From assembly GCA_902594235.1 (NCBI GenBank), contig CACJLJ010000001.1, positions 310,001-374,000 of the forward strand: a DNA stretch of 64,000 nt. The letters are read 5' to 3'. Below are positions 1-10,625 of the stretch, in pieces. The stretch's first letter is position 1. Each line of letters begins with the position of its first letter. Made by a program: the position numbers and the translations under genes. The notes under the pieces were generated by a model. That model worked only from the letters and a program-made list of their open reading frames with translations, had not been told where the DNA came from and did no database searches. The stretch is from an uncultured Pelagibacteraceae bacterium. GTDB lineage: Bacteria > Pseudomonadota > Alphaproteobacteria > Pelagibacterales > Pelagibacteraceae.

Positions 1-4
1 AAGA

Positions 5-448
5 ATGAGTTTTGATGAATGGAAAAAAGTTATTGATGTCAATTTAACTTCAACTTTTTTATTAAGTAAGTTTGCAATAAAAAAAATGCTTAAAAATAAA
101 TCAGGAAAAATTATAAATATTACCTCAATAGTTGGTCATACTGGAAACTTGGGACAAGCAAATTACACAGCATCAAAAGCTGGAATTGTTGCAATGTCAA
201 AAAGTTTAGCAATTGAATATGCAAAAAAGAATATAAATGTTAATTGTATCTCTCCTGGTTTCATTAAAACAAATATGACAGATAAATTAGATGAAAAATT
301 TAAAGAGATAATAATCTCTAAAATACCATCCTCAAGGTTAGGTGAGCCAGAAGATATTGCAAATGCTGTTATTTTTTTGGCCTCTAATCAGTCAGATTAT
401 ATAAATGGCGAAACATTGCATGTTAATGGCGGTATGTATATGGGTTGA
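5..448 (+). CDS. fabG: 3-oxoacyl-ACP reductase FabG, 3' part (gene begins before the window)
   Basis: SDR family: YTASKAG active-site motif, C-terminal VNGGMYMG; followed by acpP. N-terminal NAD-binding motif is missing, so it is truncated by the window edge. Confidence 0.93.
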   Translation: MSFDEWKKVIDVNLTSTFLLSKFAIKKMLKNKSGKIINITSIVGHTGNLGQANYTASKAGIVAMSKSLAIEYAKKNINVNCISPGFIKTNMTDKLDEKFKEIIISKIPSSRLGEPEDIANAVIFLASNQSDYINGETLHVNGGMYMG

Positions 449-485
449 CAAACCAGGTTTTTAAACTAATAAGAATTTAAAACAA
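445..485 (+). promoter_or_regulatory. possible acpP promoter; TTGACA at 445-450 overlaps the fabG stop codon
   Basis: Exact -35 consensus TTGACA; only a weak -10 candidate (taataa/aataag) downstream. Confidence 0.25.
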
Positions 486-497
486 TAAAGGATCAAT

Positions 498-737
498 ATG
501 TCAGAAGATGTTTCAAGCAAAGTAAAAAAAATAGTAGCAGATCATCTAGGTATCGATGAAGCTAAAGTAACTGAAGAATCAAGTTTTATAGATGATTTGG
601 GTGCTGATAGTTTAGATACTGTAGAATTAGTAATGGCTTTTGAAGAAGAATTTGGTTCAGAGATATCTGATAGTGAAGCTGAGAAAATTTTAACAGTTGG
701 AGATGCTGTGAAGTTTATTGAAGGAAAAGCAAATTAA
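498..737 (+). CDS. acpP: acyl carrier protein
   Basis: 79 aa with [21 protein letters not shown], the phosphopantetheine attachment motif (DSL). Confidence 0.98.
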   Translation: MSEDVSSKVKKIVADHLGIDEAKVTEESSFIDDLGADSLDTVELVMAFEEEFGSEISDSEAEKILTVGDAVKFIEGKAN

Positions 738-745
738 TTTTCTTG

Positions 746-1378
746 ATGCCCACAAATAGTGATGGGGTTATGATTATATTGTCCTCTCCATCAGGAGCAG
801 GAAAAACTTCTTTGGTAAGACTACTTTCAGAAAAAAAAAATTTTGAAATCTCAATTTCTCACACTACAAGAAAACCCAGACCTTCCGAAATACAAGACAA
901 AGATTATTATTTTGTAAATGAAAAAGAGTTTAAAAATCTAATTCAAGAGGAAGAATTTTTAGAGTATGCAAAAGTTTTTAATAATTTTTACGGAACAACA
1001 AAAACACCAGTTATTGATAAATTAAGTAAAGGAAAAAACGTTCTATTTGATATCGACTGGCAAGGAGCTGATCAAATAAAGAATAAAAAATTAAATTATA
1101 AACTTATAACTTTTTTTATTTTACCACCGAGTAAAAAAGTTTTATTTGAGAGGTTATCAAACAGGGATATGAAAGATAAGCTTATTGTAGCTGAGAGAAT
1201 GAAACAATTTAGTCACGATGTACTTCACTGGATAAATTATGATTATGTTGTAATAAATGATGATTTAGAAAAATGTCACTCTAAAATTTACGACTTTATA
1301 TTAGCTGAAATAAATAATACTCCAAAAAATTATAACTCAGAATTTATCAAGAAGCATGTAGAAGAATTAACTTCTTAA
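746..1378 (+). CDS. gmk: guanylate kinase
   Basis: [16 protein letters not shown]-loop and [11 protein letters not shown]. Start ambiguous (TTG 743 or ATG 746). Confidence 0.97.
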   Translation: MPTNSDGVMIILSSPSGAGKTSLVRLLSEKKNFEISISHTTRKPRPSEIQDKDYYFVNEKEFKNLIQEEEFLEYAKVFNNFYGTTKTPVIDKLSKGKNVLFDIDWQGADQIKNKKLNYKLITFFILPPSKKVLFERLSNRDMKDKLIVAERMKQFSHDVLHWINYDYVVINDDLEKCHSKIYDFILAEINNTPKNYNSEFIKKHVEELTS

Positions 1379-2155
1379 TTTTTCATATTCCTTAGTCAAT
1401 TTATAATAGGTTTCAAAATTAAGATTTTGAGGTCTCAAATTTAGATTTATTTTCAATTTTTCTGATATTGCTAAATTACCAGAAAATATTTGATTATAAG
1501 GTTTTTTTATCATTTTTCTTCTTTGGTTAAAAAAGACTCTTGTTATTTTTTCTAAATTTTTAGGATTGTTAAATTGTAAAAAATTCTTTTTTGGAGAAAA
1601 AAGCAATAAAGTGCTATCAACTTTTGGCTTAGGGGAAAAGCTACCTGGTTTTATATCAATAATTTTTTTTATATTTAACTTCCAATTAGCTAAAATTGAG
1701 AGTCTTCCATATTTTGAGGTATTAAATTTAGAAATAATTCTATCAGCAACTTCTTTTTGAAACATTAATATTAAATCACTAAACCAGAAATTATTATCCT
1801 GAATACCCAAGATCCACTTACATAAAATTTCAGTTGATATATTGTATGGTAAATTTCCAAACACTATAAGTTTATCTTTTGATATTAGACACTCGTTTAT
1901 TTTCAAAACATCGTTATTAATAAGAATAATATTATTTTGAAAGTCATTCTTTAGTAGCGACGCAAGTTTATTATCTTTTTCAACCACAAAAAATTTTTTA
2001 GGTCTTTTTTTTAATAAAGCTGATGTGAGATTTCCAGTGCCAGGACCTACTTCTAAAATAGTTTTATCTTTAATATCAATTAAACCGGTTATTTTTTTTA
2101 TAATATTTTTATCAATTAAAAAATTTTGACCTAAACTTTTTTTCGGTTTAATCAC
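1367..2155 (-). CDS. rsmA: 16S rRNA (adenine1518/1519-N6)-dimethyltransferase
   Basis: [29 protein letters not shown] motifs of KsgA/RsmA. Confidence 0.97.
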   Translation of the reverse strand: MIKPKKSLGQNFLIDKNIIKKITGLIDIKDKTILEVGPGTGNLTSALLKKRPKKFFVVEKDNKLASLLKNDFQNNIILINNDVLKINECLISKDKLIVFGNLPYNISTEILCKWILGIQDNNFWFSDLILMFQKEVADRIISKFNTSKYGRLSILANWKLNIKKIIDIKPGSFSPKPKVDSTLLLFSPKKNFLQFNNPKNLEKITRVFFNQRRKMIKKPYNQIFSGNLAISEKLKINLNLRPQNLNFETYYKLTKEYEKLRS

Positions 2156-3114
2156 CTTTGATCTAAAAATTTTATTGCCTTAATCAAACTCTGGGGATCT
2201 GATAAGTTTTTACCAGCCATATCATTATTAGTTCCATGGTCTGGCGATACTCTAATGAATGGTAATCCTAATGTAATATTAATAGCATCAAAATCATAAA
2301 TTGATTTTATAGGAGTCAGAACTTGATCATGATACATTCCTACTATAACGTCGAATTTACTTTTATTATTTTTCATAAAAATACTATCAGCAGGGAATGG
2401 ACCGTAAATTTTTGAATATATTTTAGAAAGTTCCTTAATCGCAGGTGTGATAATTTTTCTCTCTTCACTATTTTCGTAATTACTTTCACAATGAGGATTT
2501 AATCCTGTAATACCAATGCTTGCATTTATTTTAAAAAATTTTTTATAAAAATTTTTTATCAGAATTACTTTATTAATTATGTTTTTTTTAGATATATTTT
2601 TTGAAACATCTTTTAAAGCCAAATGAGTGGTAATAGGGCAAACTGATAGTTTTTTGTTATAAATCAACATTGCAAATTTTTTAGTTTTTGTTTTTGCAGC
2701 AAGATATTCAGTAATGCCATAAAAATTTTTTTTCAAAAAATGTTTTTTCGAAATTGGACCATTTATAAGTCCTGCTATTTTATGTTTTTTTAATATATCT
2801 AAAGCAACATCAAAACATTTTTTGTTATAATTTTTTGATCGATTAGATATTTTTTCAAATGGTTTTTTGAATTTAAAATTGATATCAATTATATTAATCA
2901 CACCTTTTTTTAATTCTTTTTTTAAAAAGTCTTGTTTGATTAAATTAAAATTTGATTTAAATCGCAGATGCTGCATTTGTCTTTGAAATAATTTTAATGA
3001 TCCTATTAAAATCAAGGGTTTTTTGAATTTATCTTTTTTTGTAGATTTAAATAATATTTCAGAAAAAATACTGAAAGGTTCTCCAGCAATGATTAATATT
3101 GGATTAATATTCAT
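2152..3114 (-). CDS. pdxA: 4-hydroxythreonine-4-phosphate dehydrogenase
   Basis: GLNPHCESN, MYHDQVLTPIK, SPDHGTNNDMAGK motifs of PdxA. Confidence 0.96.
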   Translation of the reverse strand: MNINPILIIAGEPFSIFSEILFKSTKKDKFKKPLILIGSLKLFQRQMQHLRFKSNFNLIKQDFLKKELKKGVINIIDINFKFKKPFEKISNRSKNYNKKCFDVALDILKKHKIAGLINGPISKKHFLKKNFYGITEYLAAKTKTKKFAMLIYNKKLSVCPITTHLALKDVSKNISKKNIINKVILIKNFYKKFFKINASIGITGLNPHCESNYENSEERKIITPAIKELSKIYSKIYGPFPADSIFMKNNKSKFDVIVGMYHDQVLTPIKSIYDFDAINITLGLPFIRVSPDHGTNNDMAGKNLSDPQSLIKAIKFLDQR

Positions 3115-4036
3115 TTATCGAAAAATTATTTTTAATTTTATTATAGTATATAGCGGAATAATTATTTAGTTGATTATTAAGGTTAATTTCAATTAATTTT
3201 TGTAATTCTTTTTCTAAATTAATATCAGCATCAACAATTTTTTTATCACCTAATTTTAAAATGATTGCACCAGATGGCATAATAATTGGATCAGATATTT
3301 CTCCTATTCCTATTTTTTCAATAGCTTTTTGAATTTTTTCGTTAAGCGTATTTTTGTTAATCCACCCAACAATACCAGAGTTATTTTTTGAGTCAGATAT
3401 GCTGTATTTAATTACTGATTTTTCAAAACCTGATTCTTGAATACTTTTTTTTATTTCTGAATATTTTTTTTTAATATCTTCTTTATTTTTAAAGTCAAAA
3501 ACTAATTCACTTAAGAAATAAGAGACAGTTTTTTTTTTATTTTTTAAAATTTTTTCTTTAAGCTTATTTTCATCAATAATTATTTTATCTCTATACTTTT
3601 CATAAATCATTTGATTCCAAGCTGACTCAATCGAAATTTTCCTGTAAACATCCTCATAATTTACAAAATTATTATTTAAGTATTCACGAAATTGATTTTC
3701 AGAATTAAGATTTAAATTTTTATATATATTTTGTATCATATCATCTACAACTTTATTTTTTTTATCTAATTGAAAAATCTTTAAAACTTCTTTTTCCTTT
3801 ATTTTTTCCTTGATAAGTGATTTCTTTGCAAAATCTAGTAAATCTTTTTTTTCTATATTTTTTAAATTAGTATTTAATGTTATCAGATAATTATATTCAT
3901 CTAAAATATCTATGTTAGTAATTATATCATTATCTATTTTTGTAACAATTTGAACTTCTTTACTTTCTAATTCAATTGAAAAAAAAATTAAGAAATAAAA
4001 TATTAATATATTATTTGATATTTTATGTATATTCAT
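3104..4036 (-). CDS. surA: SurA-like periplasmic peptidyl-prolyl isomerase
   Basis: N-terminal signal, SurA-N-like helices, parvulin-like segment (SGIVGWINKNTL); lies between pdxA and lptD as in typical proteobacterial clusters. Confidence 0.85.
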   Translation of the reverse strand: MNIHKISNNILIFYFLIFFSIELESKEVQIVTKIDNDIITNIDILDEYNYLITLNTNLKNIEKKDLLDFAKKSLIKEKIKEKEVLKIFQLDKKNKVVDDMIQNIYKNLNLNSENQFREYLNNNFVNYEDVYRKISIESAWNQMIYEKYRDKIIIDENKLKEKILKNKKKTVSYFLSELVFDFKNKEDIKKKYSEIKKSIQESGFEKSVIKYSISDSKNNSGIVGWINKNTLNEKIQKAIEKIGIGEISDPIIMPSGAIILKLGDKKIVDADINLEKELQKLIEINLNNQLNNYSAIYYNKIKNNFSINEY

Positions 4037-4042
4037 ACATGC

Positions 4043-6457
4043 TTAATCTATGATACTTTCTGTTTGTGTCGATCCTAGTGGCACTAAAGTGATATTAAAG
4101 AATAGTTCTTCATTTGGCTTCAAAGCATTATTAGTGTAATATTCTTTATTATATCTTAAAGAAGCAGTTAGACAGTCATTTTTATATTCATATATTAAAT
4201 TATAATATTCTGTAAGATTATCAGTTTTATTTTCCCTAGTTTTAAAAGTTAAACTACTATTTTGATTTATATTGTATGTAAAATTATTTTCATAATAACT
4301 TTTGTTCCCGATTAGATTATTTTCTTCATAAAAAGTGAATTCATTTACAAAGTTATTGACTGTGAAAGTATTCTTTAATTTGTGCATGTTTACTTCATCG
4401 AAACTGTCATTAATTGAATAGTTATAGTCAAATTGTAAAATCTTATTGGGGTTAAAATTTAATTCACCAACAACATCGGACTGTTTTTTGTTTAATGTGC
4501 TAGTTATAGGAAGGTTTTCATTTATTTCGTCTCTAAATACTGTTCCAATTTTAGAGCGTAGAAAATTGTCATTAGTATCTTTGTTATTTTTTTCATAATC
4601 CAAGCCAATTGTTAGTGAAGTTCCACCCTCAATAGTTTCATCAAATCCCAGTCTATTGATACTAAATATATTATCTGAATTAAGTAGTCTCTCCTCATTT
4701 TTAAGATTTTTTGTATCATTTGGGCTATGTCTTAAAGATGCTCTGGGGGTGAGTAAATTTATATACTTGTTTCCTTTTTTTATTAAAGGCAAACTTGCAT
4801 CGTACGATAACATAGTTAATAATTCACTTTGTGCTTTATCTTTAAATTTACTTGAATTTTTACCATCTGAGTTTACATTCTTAAAGATACCCAAGAAATT
4901 ATTTTTGATACCAAATCTACTTATTGAGTCATCACTTGAAAATAATAGATCATTCACCTGAACTCCCTCATAAACATTGGTATTAAATTTCTTTTGATTT
5001 CCACTTGAACTTAATTCAATATTATTAAAATATGTATTTTCCAGCTTAATATCTTTAGTTAAAGAGTAATTTGGATAAATAAATTCATATTTATCACTAT
5101 TCAATTTATTCATGCTTTCATATGTCTCAAACGAAATATTTAGGTCAAAATCATCTTTTGAACCAGAAAATTCCAATAAATTTTCTAAAACTGAAGTATT
5201 TTTTATAATTGGGCTTGTAGATTCTAAAGAGTAAAGCTGTGTATAATTATCGTTTGAAACTTTTTCAATTTTTAAACTTAAAAGACTTTCATCAAAATAG
5301 TCAGTTTCAAGATTAAAATCTGAGTTTGAAAAAAAATGAGTTTTTCTTCCATTTTTATTATCATTATCATTTTTATTTAAACTAAAATCAGCAATATGAT
5401 TAGAATTTTTTGTTACCTTCCTAAATTCTGTTTGAAGTAGATATTCTGAAGTAGAAAAAAATCTAGGTTTAAAAGTTAAATCTTCGCTTTCAGAAATTAC
5501 GTGAAAATATGGGATGTTTATTGAGGCACCTAAATTTTTTGAGTCTCCAAAAGTCGGCATTAAAAATCCTGATTTTCTGTCAACAGTTGGATCAGGATGA
5601 AAAAATTTTGGGAAATATAGTACTGGAGTGTTATATAGTTTCAGCCATGCATTCTTGTAATGTATCTCTTTTTTATCTTTATAATGAATTATTTCTTTAG
5701 AAGTGATTGCCCATGGTGGACAATTATTATTATCTTTACACGATGTAAATATACCTTTTTTAATTATTGTTTTGTTCTCAAAATAGTTAACACTATTTCC
5801 GATTAATTTTGGATCATTATCAGGATTTCCAAAGGTATCTTTTTTTAATAATACTTTAATATCTTTTCCAATTAATTCAAATTCTTCCAATCGCACCATA
5901 CCTTCAGATAAAAAATATCTATTATCATCATTATCAATCAGATTTATTTTTTTACCGTAAATTACTTTATTTGTATCAGAATATTTAAATGAAGATGTTT
6001 TAAGTTTATTACCAAAATTATCATTTACATTTGTAATTTCATCTGAGTTAATAGTAGCATCTGTTAAAGAATAAATAACATTTTTTGAATTAACCTTATA
6101 TTCTTTTTTAATATTAAAATAAGTTTTACCATCTGATATAATCTCATTAATTTTTTTATCATAATTTATTTTTTCTGAATTAATTTCAATATCATTTAGC
6201 AAGTCTGTGACAAAAACATTTCCTTCAGCAATCAATTTTTCATTTTTTTTATCATAAGTAACTTTATCCGCAAAAATTTCCAATTCATCAGTGATTTTTG
6301 CTTCTGCATCTTTCTCACCTACAATTAAATTTCCCTCATCAAAAGTTGATATTTCGGTTGCTTTAAATTTAAGTTCTTTAGAATTTGAAGGAGTGAATGC
6401 AATTAAAAAAAAAGCAAGCAATATATAAAATTTATTTTTGATTATATTATTTTTCAT
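4043..6457 (-). CDS. lptD: LPS-assembly outer membrane protein LptD
   Basis: 804 aa; N-terminal OstA-like repeats (EIFADKVTYDKKNEKLIAEGNVFV), CPPWAITSKEI, beta-rich C terminus; next to lptG/lptF. Confidence 0.93.
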   Translation of the reverse strand: MKNNIIKNKFYILLAFFLIAFTPSNSKELKFKATEISTFDEGNLIVGEKDAEAKITDELEIFADKVTYDKKNEKLIAEGNVFVTDLLNDIEINSEKINYDKKINEIISDGKTYFNIKKEYKVNSKNVIYSLTDATINSDEITNVNDNFGNKLKTSSFKYSDTNKVIYGKKINLIDNDDNRYFLSEGMVRLEEFELIGKDIKVLLKKDTFGNPDNDPKLIGNSVNYFENKTIIKKGIFTSCKDNNNCPPWAITSKEIIHYKDKKEIHYKNAWLKLYNTPVLYFPKFFHPDPTVDRKSGFLMPTFGDSKNLGASINIPYFHVISESEDLTFKPRFFSTSEYLLQTEFRKVTKNSNHIADFSLNKNDNDNKNGRKTHFFSNSDFNLETDYFDESLLSLKIEKVSNDNYTQLYSLESTSPIIKNTSVLENLLEFSGSKDDFDLNISFETYESMNKLNSDKYEFIYPNYSLTKDIKLENTYFNNIELSSSGNQKKFNTNVYEGVQVNDLLFSSDDSISRFGIKNNFLGIFKNVNSDGKNSSKFKDKAQSELLTMLSYDASLPLIKKGNKYINLLTPRASLRHSPNDTKNLKNEERLLNSDNIFSINRLGFDETIEGGTSLTIGLDYEKNNKDTNDNFLRSKIGTVFRDEINENLPITSTLNKKQSDVVGELNFNPNKILQFDYNYSINDSFDEVNMHKLKNTFTVNNFVNEFTFYEENNLIGNKSYYENNFTYNINQNSSLTFKTRENKTDNLTEYYNLIYEYKNDCLTASLRYNKEYYTNNALKPNEELFFNITLVPLGSTQTESIID

Positions 6458-7454
6458 TTAAATTTATCACTCCAATAAATGATAAGCTTATTAGTATAAT
6501 TGTAGGAAACCAAACTGACAAAATAAGTGGCAATCTACCATTCTCACCCAGTAGATTTGAAAAATGACCCAAATAATAAACTAAAACTGAAATGAATATT
6601 CCAATAAATAAATTTAATAAAATATTTTTTTTAAATTTGTTATAGATCATAATAATAGATGCTATAATCGTCATTATACATAGTAAAAATGGCAAAGAAT
6701 AAAATCTGTGTTTTTGTATTTCAATCTCATCCGTAGAATAACCTATAGCTTTATAATCTTGCTGAAGCTTTAAAAGCTCAAAATAACTTAATGACGATAA
6801 ATCTGAAAATAGATTATTTATCTTTTCTAAATCAAAATTGCTTTTTAAAGTGATTTCTTTATATTCCTGAGATAGATTTTCTAACTCTGTGACTATTACA
6901 TTATAAAGTACCCATTCTTTGTTTTGAATATTTATTTTTTCAGCAATAATATTTTGTTCCATTTTAAAATTATCATCAAATTTCGTTAAAGACGCATTAA
7001 CTAAAAATTCATTTTCAATTTTATCAGCATTGATAATTGTAGTTCCAATATCCAAACTATCCTTTATCCATAATCCATTTTTTGTTATTACTGCTAGATA
7101 TTTATTATCTTCTGCATAATTATTTTTAATTTTTAAGTATTCATTCTTTAGAATAGAGGAAAAGTTATAAAATACGATTATTACAAAAAAACCTAAAATA
7201 AATGAAATTAAAGTTAAAAATCTTAGTATTGCAAAATTATCAATTCCAAATTGTTTAAGCGTGTAGAATTCTTTGTTTTCATAAATTTCAATAAAAAAAA
7301 ATTGAGTTGATATTAAAAAAATAAATGGAAACATTTCGTATAGAAGTGAAGGTGCATTTAAAATTGTCAATATCAAAGGAGTAAAAAAATTTACCTCACT
7401 ATCTTTTAAGAAGTTTGCTTCTTCTATCAAATTTATTATTAATACTAGAATCAA
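6447..7454 (-). CDS. lptG: LPS export permease LptG (5' end probably extends upstream; see finding)
   Basis: YjgP/YjgQ family topology; QKHRFYSLPFLLCIMTIIAS; adjacent to lptF and lptD. The called ORF starts at TTG 7454, inside what looks like TM1. Confidence 0.88.
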   Translation of the reverse strand: MILVLIINLIEEANFLKDSEVNFFTPLILTILNAPSLLYEMFPFIFLISTQFFFIEIYENKEFYTLKQFGIDNFAILRFLTLISFILGFFVIIVFYNFSSILKNEYLKIKNNYAEDNKYLAVITKNGLWIKDSLDIGTTIINADKIENEFLVNASLTKFDDNFKMEQNIIAEKINIQNKEWVLYNVIVTELENLSQEYKEITLKSNFDLEKINNLFSDLSSLSYFELLKLQQDYKAIGYSTDEIEIQKHRFYSLPFLLCIMTIIASIIMIYNKFKKNILLNLFIGIFISVLVYYLGHFSNLLGENGRLPLILSVWFPTIILISLSFIGVINLNEK

Positions 7455-7530
7455 AAAAATTCCAGATATTAGAATTAACTTCTTGAGAAATTTTTTTAAC
7501 AGATATTTTTTTATGAATATTAATTAACAT

Positions 7531-8673
7531 TTAGCTTCGTCCCAAATATTTATTTTGATAAAAGATATAAAGATATAATGCAGAAAAAATTATTAGTGGT
7601 ACAAGAAAATAGAATACTATATTAGAAATTTTAGTAATTGGGGTTGCCAAAATAATTTCAGAAACAATGATAACGAATATTCCTATAATAAATTTTACCA
7701 AATTTTTTAATTTATAATTCATCTCATCTTTTGTAGATATAATAATTAATGATGCGGAAAGTCCTAGAAGAATTATAAAAAAAGGAGAAAAAAATCTTTT
7801 TAAAAATTCTTCTAAAATTGGGTCTTTTATACCTAAGTTACAACCAGTAAAAAAATTTTTATCTTTCACATTAGGGTCATTATCTTTATATTCATTAATT
7901 ATCTTAATACATTTGAGTAAATTTATTGTATTCATTTCTTGAGTTTTTGGGTGAGTAACAGTTTTAGTATTAAATTTACTAAGATCTAAATTAAATTTTG
8001 AAAAATCTATAATATTTTGATTATCATCTTCTGTATTTATTATTTTACCATTATTTAAAATTATTTTTTTTTCAAAATTATCTCCATCTACAATTTCTCC
8101 ATTTTGAGCAACTATGATTTGAGATTTTTTGTTATTAATTTTTTCTTTTATGATAATATTTTCTAAAAAATTTTTATTTTTTTTGTCAACAAAAATTGTC
8201 AAGTTTTCTACAGTATCTATAAATTTTTTTTCTTTAATAATTGATGTAAACAAGTCTACATTTGATGTTCTAAAAAAAGACCTTCCTTTGTCAAGAGAAT
8301 AGGGAACTATAATCGTAGTTAAAAAAAGTTGAATAAAAAAATATATTAAAGATATCTTAACTATGACATTAACAAAATTCATTTTTGTTATTCCATTAAT
8401 CCAGTAGATGATGAGCTCATTATTTAATTCATAATTTATAATGATATAAAATAATGAAATTAAAAAAATGAATGGTAAAATTTTACTAATTATTTTAGGT
8501 AAAGAAAATAATGTATATGAGAAATAAACTTTTAAACTATGACCATCTTCAGATATGAGATCAAGAAAATTAACAGCTTGAATTATCCAAACAATTGTAG
8601 CTACAGAGATGATTGAAACGAAAAAAAAATAACTGATATCTTTCGTTAATTTTTTAAAAATTAATTTTTTCAT
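7531..8673 (-). CDS. lptF: LPS export permease LptF
   Basis: YjgP/YjgQ family; six-TM pattern, KRFFSPFFIILLGLSASLI. Confidence 0.9.
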   Translation of the reverse strand: MKKLIFKKLTKDISYFFFVSIISVATIVWIIQAVNFLDLISEDGHSLKVYFSYTLFSLPKIISKILPFIFLISLFYIIINYELNNELIIYWINGITKMNFVNVIVKISLIYFFIQLFLTTIIVPYSLDKGRSFFRTSNVDLFTSIIKEKKFIDTVENLTIFVDKKNKNFLENIIIKEKINNKKSQIIVAQNGEIVDGDNFEKKIILNNGKIINTEDDNQNIIDFSKFNLDLSKFNTKTVTHPKTQEMNTINLLKCIKIINEYKDNDPNVKDKNFFTGCNLGIKDPILEEFLKRFFSPFFIILLGLSASLIIISTKDEMNYKLKNLVKFIIGIFVIIVSEIILATPITKISNIVFYFLVPLIIFSALYLYIFYQNKYLGRS

Positions 8674-8755
8674 TGAAATCTAGTGAAATAGTACATATAT
8701 ATTTTCAACTGTTAGTTTACAATTAAATACAACCTAAAGTACATATATATATAAA

Positions 8756-10222
8756 ATGTCAATAAAAATAAGCTTAAAAAAGAATATTAGTAATAATCAA
8801 GTTAAAAATTATGTTCTATTTTGTGATGAAAATTTAAAAATTTATGGTTTTGATAAGATTTCTATAGGCAAATATCACTCAGATATAAAAAAATTACTTA
8901 GTTTTGAAAAATTAGATAAGAAGGATTTTTTATTTTTTAACATAAATCCATTTCAAAAAATAATTTTAGTTAAATTGAAAAAGAGTCAATCATCTGTACA
9001 AAATGAAAAAATAGGTGGGAAGTTTTTTGATTATGTAAAGTCAAATTCTTTTTTAAATCTTACTTTTTTAATGAAAAATATAAAAGAGATTACAAAAAAT
9101 AAGATTTTCTTAGATGAGTTCGTCCATGGAATTAAAATAAAATCATATGAATTTAAAAAATATAAATCAAATGTAAAAAAAAATGATATTAATATTATTA
9201 TTTCAACTGATAATACATCAATATATTTTAACAAAGATAAAAGATATGACTCTTTAGTTAAGGGAATAAACTATACCAAAGATTTGGTTTCAGAGCCTGG
9301 CAATGTATTACATCCAGATGAGTATGCTAAAAGATTAAAACAATTGAAAAAATTCGGTTTAAAAGTTGTCGTGTACGACAAAGTAAAATTAAAAAAAATG
9401 GGCATGAATGCTCTCATAGGTGTGGGTCAAGGTAGTATAAGAGGCTCTTATCTTGTTACAATAGAATGGAAAGGTAAAAGTTCAAATACAAAACCTTTAG
9501 CTTTTGTTGGCAAAGGAGTTTGCTTTGATACAGGAGGTATATCATTGAAGCCAGCAAAATTTATGGAGGATATGACTTATGATATGGCAGGTTCAGCAGT
9601 TGTAGTTGGTTTAATGAAAAATTTAGCTTTAAGAAAAGCCAAAGTAAATGCAGTTGGAGTTGTTGGTTTAGTTGAGAATATGCCAGGTGGAAATGCTCAA
9701 AGACCCGGTGACATTGTAAAGTCATATAGTGGAAAAACAATTGAAATATTAAATACAGATGCCGAAGGAAGATTAGTTTTAGCAGATGCTTTATCTTTCA
9801 CTGAGAAAAAATTTAAACCAAAAATAATTGTTGATTTAGCAACATTAACAGGTGCCATAATAGTTTCTTTAGGTTCTGAATATGCGGGTCTTTTTTCAAA
9901 TGATGATAAATTATCTAATCAACTTTATGAAAGTGGTTTAAATGTAGATGAAAAAGTATGGAGGATGCCACTTAATAAAAATTACGATAAGCTTATAAAT
10001 TCTAAAAATGCTGATATGCAAAATATAAATTATGTGGGAGGAGCTGGCTCTACAACTGCTGCGCAATTTTTACAAAGATTTATTTTAAACAAAACACCAT
10101 GGGCTCATTTAGACATTGCTGGCATGGCCTTTTCAAAATATGGTGGAGCATTGAATTCTTGGGGAGCTACCGGTTTTGGAGTAAGATTACTTAATAAATT
10201 AATAGAGGATTATTATGAGTAA
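8756..10222 (+). CDS. pepA: leucyl aminopeptidase (M17)
   Basis: NTDAEGRLVLADAL and VGKGVCFDTGGISLKP metal-binding motifs. Confidence 0.97.
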   Translation: MSIKISLKKNISNNQVKNYVLFCDENLKIYGFDKISIGKYHSDIKKLLSFEKLDKKDFLFFNINPFQKIILVKLKKSQSSVQNEKIGGKFFDYVKSNSFLNLTFLMKNIKEITKNKIFLDEFVHGIKIKSYEFKKYKSNVKKNDINIIISTDNTSIYFNKDKRYDSLVKGINYTKDLVSEPGNVLHPDEYAKRLKQLKKFGLKVVVYDKVKLKKMGMNALIGVGQGSIRGSYLVTIEWKGKSSNTKPLAFVGKGVCFDTGGISLKPAKFMEDMTYDMAGSAVVVGLMKNLALRKAKVNAVGVVGLVENMPGGNAQRPGDIVKSYSGKTIEILNTDAEGRLVLADALSFTEKKFKPKIIVDLATLTGAIIVSLGSEYAGLFSNDDKLSNQLYESGLNVDEKVWRMPLNKNYDKLINSKNADMQNINYVGGAGSTTAAQFLQRFILNKTPWAHLDIAGMAFSKYGGALNSWGATGFGVRLLNKLIEDYYE

Positions 10223-10625
10223 CATAGAACAAACATTGTCAATTATAAAACCAGATGCTGTAGAAAGAAACTTAGAAAATGAAATAAAGGAAAATTTCAA
10301 AAGAAATAATTTTAAAATTATTAAAGAAAAAAAAATTCAATTAGAAAAAAGTGAAGCAGAAAAATTTTATAAGGTTCATGAAACGAAACCTTTTTATAAT
10401 GATTTATGCACTTATTTATCATCTGGTCCAATAGTTGTGATGGTTCTTGAAAAAGAAGCTGCTGTAATCGAGAATAGAAAATTAATGGGTTCAACAGACC
10501 CAAAAGAAGCTGCTGATGGAACACTGCGAAAAAAATACGGTATTTCAATAGATAAAAATTCAGTTCATGGTTCAGATAGTTTAGATAATGCAAAAACTGA
10601 AATAGATTTTTTTTTTAGAGATTAG
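10215..10625 (+). CDS. ndk: nucleoside diphosphate kinase
   Basis: QTLSIIKPDAVERN, GSTDPKEAADGTLR, NSVHGSDS (active-site His). Confidence 0.98.
   Translation: MSNIEQTLSIIKPDAVERNLENEIKENFKRNNFKIIKEKKIQLEKSEAEKFYKVHETKPFYNDLCTYLSSGPIVVMVLEKEAAVIENRKLMGSTDPKEAADGTLRKKYGISIDKNSVHGSDSLDNAKTEIDFFFRD

Noticed and set aside
4656-4961. Antisense ORF on the plus strand inside lptD, with similar ORFs inside aspS, accC, sufC, glnA, coxL and the aldehyde dehydrogenase gene
   Set aside because: Low-complexity antisense translations opposite well-supported genes with no recognisable motifs; expected shadow ORFs.
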